Positions 19,165-29,094 are shown, counted from the first letter of the stretch. The stretch: 64,000 bases of DNA from an uncultured Glaciecola sp. (GCA_947496235.1 CANMCE010000013.1:36427-100426); one strand, 5' to 3'. Notes: generated by a model from the letters alone, not told the origin. Made by a program: numbers and translations.

Positions 19165-20274
19165 GTGCTGAGTAAAACCCATATTACCGTTGCTCAAAAT
19201 GCGTCAGGCCGAAGCTTAAACGTCCCTATATATCGCATTACTGATAATCTACCTGGGCCAAAAGTATATATTCAAAGCTCTATTCACGGCGCTGAAGTCC
19301 AAGGCAATGTCGTTATTTACCACCTTATAAATGCTTTAAGACATTATCAAATTAATGGTGAAATAATTCTTGTGCCTAATTGCAACCCTGTGGGCACAAA
19401 CATAAAGGCGGGTGAATATACTATGGGCCGTTTTGATCCCGTCAATGGCACCAATTGGAATCGCGGTTATCATTATGATCCTGAGGATGTCTTAAGTTTT
19501 GTAAACACAGTAAAAGCCTCTGACTCATTGAACAAAATCAAAACCCGATTTAAAGCTAAAAGAGCTAAAGTTTTGGCACAAAAGCTTCAGCAACCTTGGG
19601 GCTTAGGTTTAGCCCAACAATTAAATTTACGTTTACAACAACTGTCTGTGGATGCTGACATTGTACTTGATTTGCATAATGGGCCTGTGTCTACTCGCCA
19701 TATCTATATTCCTGAATACGCAGCTCAGTCAGCGTCATTATTTTCAATTCCCCATGTAATTTTTATTCCAAATAAATTTGCCGGCGCTTTGGATGAAGCC
19801 TCTTTTTGTCCATGGTGGACCTTACAAGAACAATTAGAGCAAAAATTTCAGCGACCTTATGACTTTGGAGTCGAGGCATTTACCATAGAAATGGGTAGCC
19901 AAGAAGTGATTGACTTTGATGAGGGTAAAGATGATGCCCACAGTATTTTGAGTTATTTAACCAACAAACAGGTTTTACAAAACGGCGACTATTCACCTCT
20001 AAATATTACTCGTTATGGTGTGAAACTTGCAGATTATAAAACCTTGTACACAGATTTTGGCGGTATGGTTGAATACTGCGCCAAACCGGGGCAATTTATT
20101 CAGAAAGGCGGCATAATGGCCAAGGTATTAAACATTGATAACCTTGATCAAGAAAGTGCGGTAAATGAACTTAGAGCACCTTGTCCCCTTATTCCGATCT
20201 TACATTTTCCATCGGCGTCTGTATTAAGCGGTACTCAACTGTATAAGTGTTTTACTCGCTATTGGAAAATTTAA
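19165..20274 (+). CDS. Succinylglutamate desuccinylase/aspartoacylase-type M14 hydrolase
   Basis: A 369-residue AstE/AspA family zinc hydrolase. The zinc ligands are visible as HGAEVQGN (HxxE, near residue 40) and DLHNGP near residue 170, with a glutamate in AFTIEMGSQEVID near residue 245 as catalytic candidate. The family cleaves N-acyl amino acids or related amides; the substrate cannot be told from sequence. The start is GTG at 19165 with no strong ribosome site. It stands alone after the cysN terminator and before an SLC13 transporter. Confidence 0.82.
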   Translation: MLSKTHITVAQNASGRSLNVPIYRITDNLPGPKVYIQSSIHGAEVQGNVVIYHLINALRHYQINGEIILVPNCNPVGTNIKAGEYTMGRFDPVNGTNWNRGYHYDPEDVLSFVNTVKASDSLNKIKTRFKAKRAKVLAQKLQQPWGLGLAQQLNLRLQQLSVDADIVLDLHNGPVSTRHIYIPEYAAQSASLFSIPHVIFIPNKFAGALDEASFCPWWTLQEQLEQKFQRPYDFGVEAFTIEMGSQEVIDFDEGKDDAHSILSYLTNKQVLQNGDYSPLNITRYGVKLADYKTLYTDFGGMVEYCAKPGQFIQKGGIMAKVLNIDNLDQESAVNELRAPCPLIPILHFPSASVLSGTQLYKCFTRYWKI

Positions 20275-20407
20275 CTCTGTAACTATGTGCAACAGGTATA
20301 TTTGGTTCTAAGAAAGAACAAATTAACACTACACAAAAAGATAGTTCTCACGTTCAATGAGAGATGGAAAATAAGAGCGTGTTTAAACAAATGGAATCAA
20401 AGGTAGT

Positions 20408-22132
20408 ATGTCAATAAGTCAAATAGCGGTTATTTTTATATTTGTAGGTACAATTGCCGCATTGATCTTTAGTAATAAGCGCCCTGCTGGCATATTTGCC
20501 GCTAGCACATTAAGTTTAATGCTGATCCAACAAATCAGTTTTGATGACATTTTAAGTAATGCGACCAACACAGGCTTGGTGACCTTAATTCTATTATTAA
20601 TCGTGAGTAACTCTCTTGATAAAACAACATTTTTGAAGAAGTTAGGCCGGAAAATAATCTCAACATCTTATTTTGCGTCTTATGCAAAGCTATTTGGATT
20701 AACCTTTTTTTCTTCAGCAATACTTAACAACACAGCCGTAGTGGCTAGTTTGATCAGTAGTGTTAAACAAAATCAGTTACATCCTGCCTCTAAGTTATTA
20801 ATTCCTCTTTCATACGCAGCCATCCTAGGCGGTACAGTTACGCTCATTGGTACATCCACCAACCTGATAGTGGATAGTTTCTTGATCGAACATGGGCATT
20901 CAGGATTTGAGTTTTTTGATTTCACTATTTTTGGTCTGACAGCCGGATTAATCTGTGGCCTTGTGTTGTTTTTCTTAACCAAATTGTTACCAACATTTAG
21001 TGGCAATAAATCCAATTACACGAGTTATTTATTAGAAGCAGATGTAGAAGAAAATTCTGAGCTCATCGGTAAGACCGTTGAGCAAAATCATCTTAGAAAT
21101 TTACCTGAGCTATTCCTTATCGAAGTAATTCGTAACAACAAAATTATCAGCCCAGTGGCACCCGATATGGAAATTGAGGCTGGCGATAAATTAATTTTTA
21201 CGGGGAATATTAAGCACATTGATAATATTGGACACATCAAAGGGTTGACCATGTTTGCTGAGGCAGATGGACTACTCGGAGATAACCTAACCGAAGTGAT
21301 CATCTCCAACCGAGCACCAATATTAGGTAAAACCTTAAAATCAGTTGGTTTTCGAGCCCTTTTTGATGCCGCCGTTGTAGCCATTCGAAGAGATGGAGAG
21401 TCAATCTCCGGTAAAATTGGAGAATTAAAATTAGAAGCAGGTGACTTTTTGTTATTAGCCACAGGTAACGATTTTCATCGACGACAAAACATATCGAAAA
21501 ACTTCTTTATTGTGTCCGAACAAAAAATCACGCAAAAGTTAACGCCTTGGCAAGAAAGTATTACTTGGACAGGATTTTTCATCACTATACTTTTAGCTGC
21601 CTTATCAATATTACCATTGGCAACTGGTCTGTTATTTTTAGCCGCAGCCTTGGTTGTCTGTAAAATTACGTCTATTGCCGAAATTAAACGCCACCTTCCA
21701 TTAAACTTGATATTGGTGATCGTTGGAGCACTTTGTTTGGCCCAGGGGTTAGAATCTTCGGGAGTATTAAACCAATTAACTGATTTCATCACGCCTTATC
21801 TACAAACATCATCCCCTATTTTTGCGTTGATTTTAGTCTACTTAATCACCTTGCTATTGACTGAATTTGTCACCAATAACGCAGCCGCTGCATTGATGTT
21901 TCCATTTGCCTATGGATTAGTGATTAGTATGAATTTACCCCTGATGCCCTTTGCATTAGCAGTTGCTTTTGCAGCTAGTGCTAGTTTCATTTCACCTTAT
22001 GGGTATCAAACCAACTTGCTAGTATTCAGTGCCTCAGATTATAAGTTTAAGCATTTTGCAAAGGTAGGAACGCCGATTTCTATTTTGTACAGCTCAATCG
22101 TCATCGGCATGCTGACTTGGTATTACTTTTAA
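20408..22132 (+). CDS. SLC13-family permease with RCK_C domains, candidate sulfate transporter
   Basis: A 574-residue divalent anion/sodium symporter. Six or so helices (residues 1-200) contain the SLC13 half-site SNTAVVASLISSV-like stretch and GGTVTLIGTSTNLIVDSFL; two RCK_C/TrkA_C domains occupy about residues 205-370, and a second membrane half follows with FVTNNAAAALMFPFAYG and SFISPYGYQTNLLVF. This layout is seen in bacterial permeases found beside cysDNC and proposed to import sulfate. Its position near the cys genes supports that; other anions remain possible. Confidence 0.85.
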   Translation: MSISQIAVIFIFVGTIAALIFSNKRPAGIFAASTLSLMLIQQISFDDILSNATNTGLVTLILLLIVSNSLDKTTFLKKLGRKIISTSYFASYAKLFGLTFFSSAILNNTAVVASLISSVKQNQLHPASKLLIPLSYAAILGGTVTLIGTSTNLIVDSFLIEHGHSGFEFFDFTIFGLTAGLICGLVLFFLTKLLPTFSGNKSNYTSYLLEADVEENSELIGKTVEQNHLRNLPELFLIEVIRNNKIISPVAPDMEIEAGDKLIFTGNIKHIDNIGHIKGLTMFAEADGLLGDNLTEVIISNRAPILGKTLKSVGFRALFDAAVVAIRRDGESISGKIGELKLEAGDFLLLATGNDFHRRQNISKNFFIVSEQKITQKLTPWQESITWTGFFITILLAALSILPLATGLLFLAAALVVCKITSIAEIKRHLPLNLILVIVGALCLAQGLESSGVLNQLTDFITPYLQTSSPIFALILVYLITLLLTEFVTNNAAAALMFPFAYGLVISMNLPLMPFALAVAFAASASFISPYGYQTNLLVFSASDYKFKHFAKVGTPISILYSSIVIGMLTWYYF

Positions 22133-22305
22133 TCCTGTTTGTTTTTGTTAATGAGTTATATTGGCGCCAATTGTAGGCCCAACCCGGAGCTCTGTGGCTA
22201 ATTAATAAACAAAGAGAAACAGGCGCTAGTACTGATTGATCTTAATTGTGCTAATTTGTTATGAGGAATATCATAAAATTTGCGCAATATTTCCCCTGCA
22301 ATCAG
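22133..22305. other. Intergenic stretch with a long imperfect inverted repeat
   Basis: No gene is seen. CCTGTTTGTTTTTGTT at 22134 and its near complement ending AGAAACAGG at 22223 can pair over roughly 18-20 bp with few mismatches. The 10-bp palindrome TTGGCGCCAA (22161-22170) lies in the loop. It directly follows the SLC13 permease stop, so a factor-independent stop or mRNA-stability structure for that gene is the simplest reading, although there is no clear T run. Confidence 0.4.
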
Positions 22306-22333
22306 TTGAAAAAGCCGAAAACTCTGGTACTAT
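22306..22333 (+). promoter_or_regulatory. Candidate sigma-70 promoter of the histidine operon
   Basis: TTGAAA (22306-22311) and TACTAT (22328-22333) are separated by 16 bases. Transcription would begin near 22340, giving a leader of about 210 bases that includes the His-rich leader peptide and attenuator. Confidence 0.6.
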
Positions 22334-22370
22334 CCCCTCATCAAATTTTTAGCCGAAAAATGACAATAGA

Positions 22371-22412
22371 GTGATTACGAGATTTAACCACCACCATCAT
22401 AACAACACATAA
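22371..22412 (+). CDS. hisL: Histidine operon leader peptide HisL
   Basis: A 13-codon open frame starting with GTG: M-I-T-R-F-N-H-H-H-H-N-N-T, stop TAA. Four His codons in a row (CAC CAC CAT CAT, 22389-22400) are the hallmark of his leader peptides; stalling at them when charged His-tRNA is scarce controls the attenuator downstream. The only in-frame start is the GTG. Its first bases overlap the stop of a 4-codon ATG ORF at 22360-22374 (GTGA), so it may start by re-initiation; no strong ribosome site precedes it. Confidence 0.85.
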   Translation: MITRFNHHHHNNT

Positions 22413-22427
22413 CCTTTCAGGTATGTG

Positions 22428-22505
22428 CTTGGAAGGTATTATTCCTTCCAAGTCGGCGAGTAAACCCTAGCCCTCGGAAGGAACTTTCGGGGGTTTTTTC
22501 TTTTT
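22428..22505 (+). promoter_or_regulatory. Histidine operon transcription attenuator
   Basis: Three alternative pairings are visible. CTTGGAAGG (22428-22436) pairs with CCTTCCAAG (22444-22452). TTCCTTCC (22442-22449) can instead pair perfectly with GGAAGGAA (22476-22483), an antiterminator. CCCTCGGAAG (22471-22480) pairs with CTTTCGGGGG (22484-22493) followed by six T, the terminator. The antiterminator consumes the left arm of the terminator, so the structures exclude each other, as in enterobacterial his and trp leaders. Confidence 0.9.
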
Positions 22506-22549
22506 AGCTCAATGATTTTACAACACCTATATTAGTAAGGAATTGATTT

Positions 22550-23449
22550 ATGAGCGATACAACGAGACTTCGCATTGCCGTACAAAAATCTGGCCGACTC
22601 AGTGATGACAGCATTGCTTTGCTAAAGGCCATTGGCATTAAACTGCAAATACGGGATCGTCTGTTAATAGCCCATAGTACTAATCAGCCTATAGATCTTC
22701 TAAGAGTTAGAGATGACGATATTCCAGGACTTGTAATGGATGGTGTTGTTGATCTGGGGTTTATTGGTGAAAACGAACTTGAAGAAAAAATGCTTGAGCG
22801 TCAAGCAGCCAATAAAAAATCAGATTATAAATCGTTAAGACGACTCGATTATGGTGGTTGTCGCCTTTCCATTGCAGTACCAAACGAAATGCAATACACC
22901 TCAATAGCTTCTCTTTCAGGCAAAAAGGTAGCCACTACTTATCCATATTTACTGGAGCGTTTCTTTGCGGCAGAAAATGTTGATGCACAAGCGGTTATGT
23001 TAACAGGCTCTGTGGAAGTTGCTCCGCGAGCCGGTGTAGCAGATGCTATTTGTGACTTAGTATCAACAGGTGCAACCTTAGAAGCCAACGGTTTATGTGA
23101 GCGAGACGTAGTTTTCAAATCTAAAGCGGTGTTGATTCAAAAATCTGAACCTTTAAGTGAAGAAAAACAGCAATTAGTCAATCGTTTGCTACCAAGGATT
23201 GATGGCGTTATTCAAGCTAAAGAAAGTAAGTACATTATGCTACACGCACCAAAGAATTATTTGGAACAGGTCAATCGCTTGTTACCTGGTGCTGAAAATC
23301 CCACTGTATTGCCTTTGGCTGGTCATGATGATCGCGTTGCAGTGCACGTTGTATCCTCTGAAACTCTTTTCTGGGAAACCATGGAAAAGTTAAAAGCCCT
23401 AGGTTGTAGTTCAATACTCGTACTACCGATTGAGAAAATGATGGGGTAA
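22550..23449 (+). CDS. hisG: ATP phosphoribosyltransferase HisG (long form)
   Basis: A 299-residue HisG, the first and feedback-inhibited step of histidine synthesis (ATP + PRPP to phosphoribosyl-ATP). The N-terminal [23 protein letters not shown] and the region [21 protein letters not shown] match the family; the extra C-terminal ~75 residues are the histidine-binding regulatory domain of the HisZ-independent long form. First structural gene after the attenuator; hisD follows after 6 bases. Confidence 0.97.
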   Translation: MSDTTRLRIAVQKSGRLSDDSIALLKAIGIKLQIRDRLLIAHSTNQPIDLLRVRDDDIPGLVMDGVVDLGFIGENELEEKMLERQAANKKSDYKSLRRLDYGGCRLSIAVPNEMQYTSIASLSGKKVATTYPYLLERFFAAENVDAQAVMLTGSVEVAPRAGVADAICDLVSTGATLEANGLCERDVVFKSKAVLIQKSEPLSEEKQQLVNRLLPRIDGVIQAKESKYIMLHAPKNYLEQVNRLLPGAENPTVLPLAGHDDRVAVHVVSSETLFWETMEKLKALGCSSILVLPIEKMMG

Positions 23450-23455
23450 TGTGCG

Positions 23456-24781
23456 ATGACAATTGCTCAATCAATATTAAACTGGTCGAGTTTAAATGAC
23501 GCTCAAAAGCGTCAAGCGCTCGCTCGCCCCGCAATTTCAAATTCAGAAAAGTTGCGCAATACGGTGTCGGTGATCATCTCTAAGGTTCGAAATGAAGGAG
23601 ATAACGCGCTTTTGTCCTATGCTAAAGAGTTCGATAAAGTAAACCTGACGCAATTAAAACTAACTAGCGTACAAATTCAGCAGCAAATCGATACATTAAG
23701 TGATGAAGTCAAAGCTGCCATAGATCTCGCGTATGAGAATATACGAGCGTTTCATTTAGCCCAGTACCCTAAAAATATTCGCTTAGAAACTAAGCCGGGC
23801 GTAGTGTGTGAACAAAAACATGCGCCTATTCCAAGAGTGGGTCTTTATATTCCTGGTGGCACAGCACCTCTGCCTTCTACTGTATTAATGCTCGGGGTTT
23901 GTGCCCAAGTTGCCGAATGTCCTTTACCGGTTATTTGTACACCACCCAATAAACAAGGCTTGGTGGCGCCTGAAATATTATACGCAGCGAATAAATGTGG
24001 TATTTCTGACGTTTATTTAGCTGGCGGCGCTCAAGCAATAGCGGCATTGGCTTTTGGAACGGAAAGTATTCCCAAAGTTGATAAAATTTTCGGCCCCGGC
24101 AACAGTTTTGTGACGGAAGCAAAACAACAAGTGAGTCAAACCGTCGAAGGCGCAGCCATTGACATGCCTGCTGGACCATCCGAGGTCATGGTATTAGCCG
24201 ATAAAGACGCTAATCCAGCCTTTGTTGCATCCGACCTATTATCTCAAGCTGAACACGGTGTGGATTCACAAGCTGTGTTAGTCAGTGATTCAATGGTACT
24301 GATTGAACAAGTTCAGCAAGAAGTAGAAAGTCAGCTGTCACAACTTCCCCGTAAAGAGATTGCCGCAGCCTCAATCGCCAATAGCCGTTATATCTTTTGC
24401 GATGACTTAGTAAGTTGTATAACAGTGGTGAACGAATATGCCGCAGAACACCTGATTGCACAAATTAACAGTGCGGAAAACCTGGTAGATAAACTAGCAA
24501 ACGCAGGGTCTATTTTCGTAGGTCCTTGGTCTCCAGAATCAGCTGGAGACTACGCCAGCGGTACTAATCACGTATTACCTACCTATGGCTATGCTCGCAA
24601 TTATTCCAGCTTGGGGTTGTTAGATTTTATGCGTCGTTTTACTGTGCAAACGCTTAGTCCCACTGGTATCCAAAACATCGGGCCTGCCATTATGCGCTTG
24701 GCGGAAGCAGAAGGTTTAGACGCACATAAAAAAGCAGTCGAACTTCGTTTGCAGCAACTTGCTAAACAAGGAAAAGCATAA
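23456..24781 (+). CDS. hisD: Histidinol dehydrogenase HisD
   Basis: A 441-residue zinc enzyme performing the last two oxidations from histidinol to histidine. Conserved stretches include YIPGGTAPLPSTVLMLGVCAQVA, IFGPGNSFVTEAKQQV, DMPAGPSEVMVLAD, the zinc/catalytic segment DLLSQAEHGVDSQAVL and the catalytic EYAAEHL, plus SAGDYASGTNHVLPT. Full length. The stop overlaps the hisC start by one base. Confidence 0.97.
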   Translation: MTIAQSILNWSSLNDAQKRQALARPAISNSEKLRNTVSVIISKVRNEGDNALLSYAKEFDKVNLTQLKLTSVQIQQQIDTLSDEVKAAIDLAYENIRAFHLAQYPKNIRLETKPGVVCEQKHAPIPRVGLYIPGGTAPLPSTVLMLGVCAQVAECPLPVICTPPNKQGLVAPEILYAANKCGISDVYLAGGAQAIAALAFGTESIPKVDKIFGPGNSFVTEAKQQVSQTVEGAAIDMPAGPSEVMVLADKDANPAFVASDLLSQAEHGVDSQAVLVSDSMVLIEQVQQEVESQLSQLPRKEIAAASIANSRYIFCDDLVSCITVVNEYAAEHLIAQINSAENLVDKLANAGSIFVGPWSPESAGDYASGTNHVLPTYGYARNYSSLGLLDFMRRFTVQTLSPTGIQNIGPAIMRLAEAEGLDAHKKAVELRLQQLAKQGKA

Positions 24782-25890
24782 TGGCTGATTGGATAGATAA
24801 TATTACCAATAACTATGTCAGGAAGCTGGTGCCATATCAGTCAGCTCGTCGATTATTCTCTTCTGATAGCGCCCAAGGTCAGCCTTTATGGTTAAACGCA
24901 AATGAAGCCCCAGAAGCTGAAAATATCGACATTGACTCTAGCTTATTCAATCGTTATCCAGATTGCCAACCTACCAGTGTGATAGATGCTTATGCAGCCT
25001 ATGCGGGGTTAAACAAGAAACAAGTCTTGGTGTCTAGAGGTGCTGATGAAGGCATAGAGCTGATAATTCGGGCTTTTTGTGCGCCAGGAAAAAGTAGCAT
25101 TCTAATTTGCCCTCCCACTTATGGCATGTATGCCATTAGTGCTGAAACCTTTAATGTTGGGGTAGAAAGAGCTCCCCTAAATAAGGATTTTACCTTACAG
25201 CTTGATGAAATTGAAAAATATGTAGACAAGGTGAATGTGGTTTTTCTGTGTTCTCCGAATAATCCCACAGGAACACTGATTTCCCAACAACAAATTCGTC
25301 AGGTCTTGTCCATGTTCGAAGGAAAAGCTGTAGTAGTGCTAGATGAAGCTTACATAGAATTTTCCCATCAGGACAACCAAAGTGCCTTGCTAGCCGAATA
25401 TGAAAATTTGGTCATTTTACGTACCTTATCTAAAGCTTTTGCATTAGCAGGTATTCGTTGTGGCTTTACCTTAGCAAGTGAAAAAATAATCCAAACCCTA
25501 TTAAAAGTCATAGCGCCCTACCCTGTACCAGCTCCAGTAGCGCAGGTAGCAGCGAAAGCTTTATCGACTACAGGCATTAATAAAACATTGGTTCGAGTGA
25601 AAAAACTCAGTAGTGAGTTGACGCGAATACAGCTGCATTTGTTGACTATTGAAGGTGTTTCAATTGTGGGTGATACCAAAGGTAATTTTGTATTGTTTCG
25701 ACATCCTGAAAACCCAGAATTAATGCAATATCTGGTGTCCCAAAACCTATATATTCGCGATCAGTCAAAGCAATTACTACTCGACAATTGTTTACGAATT
25801 ACGGTGGGAACCGTAGATGAGAATAATCGTTTATTAGATGCAATTAATGCATTTTTTACTAACCCCTTAGCGCGTCAAAATAAGGAATAA
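24781..25890 (+). CDS. hisC: Histidinol-phosphate aminotransferase HisC
   Basis: A 369-residue class I/II PLP aminotransferase that converts imidazole-acetol phosphate to histidinol phosphate. Seen are LWLNANEAPEA at the N-terminus, FLCSPNNPTGT, VVLDEAYIEFS and the PLP-lysine segment RTLSKAFALAGIRCGF near residue 222. It shares a base with hisD and is followed 3 bases later by hisB, in enteric operon order. Confidence 0.96.
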   Translation: MADWIDNITNNYVRKLVPYQSARRLFSSDSAQGQPLWLNANEAPEAENIDIDSSLFNRYPDCQPTSVIDAYAAYAGLNKKQVLVSRGADEGIELIIRAFCAPGKSSILICPPTYGMYAISAETFNVGVERAPLNKDFTLQLDEIEKYVDKVNVVFLCSPNNPTGTLISQQQIRQVLSMFEGKAVVVLDEAYIEFSHQDNQSALLAEYENLVILRTLSKAFALAGIRCGFTLASEKIIQTLLKVIAPYPVPAPVAQVAAKALSTTGINKTLVRVKKLSSELTRIQLHLLTIEGVSIVGDTKGNFVLFRHPENPELMQYLVSQNLYIRDQSKQLLLDNCLRITVGTVDENNRLLDAINAFFTNPLARQNKE

Positions 25891-25893
25891 ACT

Positions 25894-26964
25894 ATGGGTC
25901 AGCAAGCTATATTATTTATCGATAGAGATGGCACCTTAGTGGAAGAGCCTCCCATTGATAAACAACTGGACTCATTGCAAAAGTTGGTATTTGAACCGCA
26001 AGTAATCCCCGCTCTTCTAGCGTTGCAAAAAGCAGGCTTTCGCCTGGTGATGGTGTCCAATCAAGATGGATTAGGTACCTCAAGTTTCCCGCAACAAGAC
26101 TTTGATGCTCCTCACAACATGATGATGCAGATATTTTCTAGTCAAGGGGTAGTTTTTGATGACGTGCTAATTTGTCCGCATTTTCCAGAAGATGAATGTA
26201 GTTGCCGTAAACCTAAACTTGGTTTAGTCAAAGATTATCTTCAACAAGGAAAAGTAGATTTTACTCGTTCCTTCGTTATTGGTGACAGAGATACAGATGT
26301 GCAACTCGCTGAGAACATGGGTATCACCGGCATTAAATATGATCGCAAAGAAACAAATTGGCCAGCGATTGTGACTCAATTGACTGTCAATGCACGTATT
26401 GCTGAAGTTACCCGAAAGACCAGTGAGACCGACATTCAGGTAAAAGTAAATCTAGATAGCCAGTCCAAATCGAAGATACATACAGGGCTTGGTTTCTTTG
26501 ATCATATGTTAGATCAAATAGCCACCCACGGTGGGTTTTATCTAGAACTTAATGTGAATGGCGATTTGCACATAGATGATCATCATAGTGTGGAAGATAC
26601 AGCTTTGGCTTTAGGTGAAGCATTGAAGAAAGCACTGGGTGACAAACGTGGTATTGGCCGTTTCGGATTTGCTTTACCTATGGATGAGTGCAGAGCTGAA
26701 TGCATTATGGATATTTCAAATAGACCGCATCTTAAATTTGAAGCCGAATTTAGCCGAGATCAAGTGGGTGAAATGGCAACTGAAATGGTGCCGCACTTTT
26801 TCTATTCAATTGCTCAAGCCATGGGACTTTCATTGCACCTAAGTACCACTGAAGGGAATGCGCACCACCAAGTCGAAAGTTTATTTAAAGTGTTTGGCCG
26901 AGCATTACGTCAAGCCATCAGTAAACAGGGTGATGCACTTCCAAGTTCAAAAGGAACCTTGTAA
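25894..26964 (+). CDS. hisB: Bifunctional histidinol-phosphatase / imidazoleglycerol-phosphate dehydratase HisB
   Basis: A 356-residue fusion. Residues 1-165 are a HAD phosphatase ([12 protein letters not shown] with the nucleophile Asp, zinc-type loop [15 protein letters not shown]). Residues ~168-356 are the dehydratase, with [33 protein letters not shown] and [19 protein letters not shown] as metal-binding His-rich motifs. The fused form is typical of Gammaproteobacteria of the enteric/Vibrio/Alteromonas type. HisH starts immediately after the stop. Confidence 0.97.
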   Translation: MGQQAILFIDRDGTLVEEPPIDKQLDSLQKLVFEPQVIPALLALQKAGFRLVMVSNQDGLGTSSFPQQDFDAPHNMMMQIFSSQGVVFDDVLICPHFPEDECSCRKPKLGLVKDYLQQGKVDFTRSFVIGDRDTDVQLAENMGITGIKYDRKETNWPAIVTQLTVNARIAEVTRKTSETDIQVKVNLDSQSKSKIHTGLGFFDHMLDQIATHGGFYLELNVNGDLHIDDHHSVEDTALALGEALKKALGDKRGIGRFGFALPMDECRAECIMDISNRPHLKFEAEFSRDQVGEMATEMVPHFFYSIAQAMGLSLHLSTTEGNAHHQVESLFKVFGRALRQAISKQGDALPSSKGTL

Positions 26965-27579
26965 ATGTCTGCCAATAAAGTCACTGTGATTAATACAGGT
27001 TGTGCCAATATCTCTTCAGTTAAGTTTGCAATGGAGCGTTTAGGTGCTCAAGTGACGGTATCTGATGACATTGCCGAAATTGCAAAATCTGAACGTCTGA
27101 TATTACCCGGTGTAGGCGCAGCACCTGCGGCAATGAAAAGCATTAATACCAAACATTTAAGCGCTTGCATTCAGAATTTGACTCAACCTGTTTTGGGTGT
27201 CTGTTTAGGGATGCAACTCATGGTTGAAGCTTCTGCTGAAAATGATTTGGGAAATTCTGCCATTACACCATGTCTAAACTTGATGCCGGGCAAAGTAGAA
27301 CGTATGCAAGTAGGTGAACTGCGCCTGCCTCATATGGGCTGGAATCAAGTCAGTAGTGTAGAGCAGAATCCGCTATTTGCTGGAGTTGATGATGGCAGTT
27401 ATTTCTATTTCGTGCATAGTTTTGCAGTGGCTAAATACAGTCAAACACTCGCCACTTGTGAATATGGCATGACATTCTCTGCCGCTATACATTATAAAAA
27501 CTTTTTTGGTGTGCAATTTCACCCTGAACGCAGCAGTCAAGCCGGCGCTCAGTTGTTGCGTAACTTTTTAACCATGTAA
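26965..27579 (+). CDS. hisH: Imidazole glycerol phosphate synthase glutaminase subunit HisH
   Basis: A 204-residue class I glutamine amidotransferase that feeds ammonia to HisF. The oxyanion [10 protein letters not shown] segment, nucleophile Cys in GVCLGMQLM near residue 79 and the His-Glu pair in [12 protein letters not shown] near residue 186 make a complete triad. It abuts hisB with no gap and is 19 bases from hisA. Confidence 0.96.
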   Translation: MSANKVTVINTGCANISSVKFAMERLGAQVTVSDDIAEIAKSERLILPGVGAAPAAMKSINTKHLSACIQNLTQPVLGVCLGMQLMVEASAENDLGNSAITPCLNLMPGKVERMQVGELRLPHMGWNQVSSVEQNPLFAGVDDGSYFYFVHSFAVAKYSQTLATCEYGMTFSAAIHYKNFFGVQFHPERSSQAGAQLLRNFLTM

Positions 27580-27598
27580 TGAATTTGGAAATCAACCT

Positions 27599-28336
27599 AT
27601 GATAATTCCAGCAATAGATCTGATTGATGGCAAAGTCGTGCGCTTATTTCAAGGTGACTATGCACAAACCACTGAATATCAAAAAGACCCTATAGAAGTC
27701 GTGCATAAATATGCAAATGCAGGGGCAAAGATTTTGCATATAGTTGACCTCACAGGGGCAAAAGACACCAGTAAACGCCAGATTTCATTAATTAAAGATA
27801 TGGTTGCCACCGGCGTCATGCGCTTTCAAAGTGGCGGCGGAATTCGCTCAGAAAAAGATGTCCAAGATCTGTTAGATGCTGGAATTGAACGCGTTGTTAT
27901 TGGTTCGTTAGCAGTGTCAGAGCAAGCACTTGTCGCCTCATGGTTTGAAAAATACGGCGCCGATAAAATAGTCCTGGCCTTGGATGTTAATATAGATTCT
28001 GAAGGCAACAAATTCGTTGCAACTCACGGTTGGCAACAAGATTCTGGCGTCAGCATAGAGTCGCTGATTCAGTTTTATTCCCAAGTAGGATTAAAACACG
28101 TGCTATGTACAGACATTAGTCGTGACGGGACTTTGCAAGGTTCTAATAATGCCTTGTATGCAGAATTAGTAAAAGAATATCCACAGATTGAATGGCAAGC
28201 TTCTGGTGGAATAGGCAGTTTGCAAGACATACAAGCACTGATTCCGACAAAATGTCAGCACGTAATTTTAGGTAGAGCCTTATTGGAAGGAAAATTCACC
28301 CTAGAGGAGGCATTAGCATGTTGGCCAAACGCATAA
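27599..28336 (+). CDS. hisA: ProFAR isomerase HisA
   Basis: A 245-residue TIM-barrel isomerase. The N-terminal [21 protein letters not shown] carries the catalytic Asp, [14 protein letters not shown] the second Asp and phosphate site, and [15 protein letters not shown] the C-terminal phosphate loop. It overlaps hisF by 19 bases, an arrangement usual in hisHAF blocks. Confidence 0.97.
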   Translation: MIIPAIDLIDGKVVRLFQGDYAQTTEYQKDPIEVVHKYANAGAKILHIVDLTGAKDTSKRQISLIKDMVATGVMRFQSGGGIRSEKDVQDLLDAGIERVVIGSLAVSEQALVASWFEKYGADKIVLALDVNIDSEGNKFVATHGWQQDSGVSIESLIQFYSQVGLKHVLCTDISRDGTLQGSNNALYAELVKEYPQIEWQASGGIGSLQDIQALIPTKCQHVILGRALLEGKFTLEEALACWPNA

Positions 28337-29094
28337 TTCCCTGCTTAGATGTCCGCGATGGTGTCGTAGTTAAGGGCGTTAAATTCCGTAATCACGAAAT
28401 TATTGGTGACATAGTGCCACTAGCAAAACGCTATGCAGAAGCGGGTGCTGACGAATTAGTGTTTTATGACATTACGGCATCCAGCGATCAAAGAGTGGTG
28501 GATAAGAGTTGGGTCACCAAAATTGCCCAAGTAATCGACATTCCGTTTTGTGTTGCTGGCGGAATAAAAAGTGTTGCTGATGCTGGTATCATTTTAGAAA
28601 TGGGGGCTGATAAAATTTCAGTCAATAGCCCTGCTTTATCAAATCCGCAATTAATCACTGATTTATACAATACATTTGGTCAACAATGTGTGGTGGTGGG
28701 TGTAGACAGCTTCTACAATGAGCAAAGCGGAAATTATGAAGTTTATCAGTTTACTGGTGATGAAAAACGTACAGCTAAAACCAAATGGCAAACCCTAGAC
28801 TGGATAAAAGAAGTGCAAGCCCGCGGAGCTGGTGAAATTGTGCTTAATTGTATGAATCAAGATGGTGTTAGAAAAGGATACGACATCTCGCAATTGGCAG
28901 CTGTCCGTGAGGTTTGTAATGTACCTCTTATAGCCTCTGGCGGTGCTGGCGAAATGCAGCACTTCAAAGATGTGTTTGAACAAGCTGACGTAGATGGCGC
29001 GCTCGCTGCATCCGTTTTTCACAAAGCAGTGATAGACATCCCTGAACTCAAGCGCTGGTTAAAATCCCAGCAAATATCAATGCGAGATTGTTAG
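28318..29094 (+). CDS. hisF: Imidazole glycerol phosphate synthase cyclase subunit HisF
   Basis: A 258-residue TIM-barrel cyclase. [21 protein letters not shown] includes the catalytic Asp11-equivalent, [12 protein letters not shown] and VVVGVDSF are barrel strands, and [19 protein letters not shown] [15 protein letters not shown] holds the second catalytic Asp. The ATG lies inside the 3' end of hisA after a GAGGAGG ribosome site. Confidence 0.97.
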   Translation: MLAKRIIPCLDVRDGVVVKGVKFRNHEIIGDIVPLAKRYAEAGADELVFYDITASSDQRVVDKSWVTKIAQVIDIPFCVAGGIKSVADAGIILEMGADKISVNSPALSNPQLITDLYNTFGQQCVVVGVDSFYNEQSGNYEVYQFTGDEKRTAKTKWQTLDWIKEVQARGAGEIVLNCMNQDGVRKGYDISQLAAVREVCNVPLIASGGAGEMQHFKDVFEQADVDGALAASVFHKAVIDIPELKRWLKSQQISMRDC

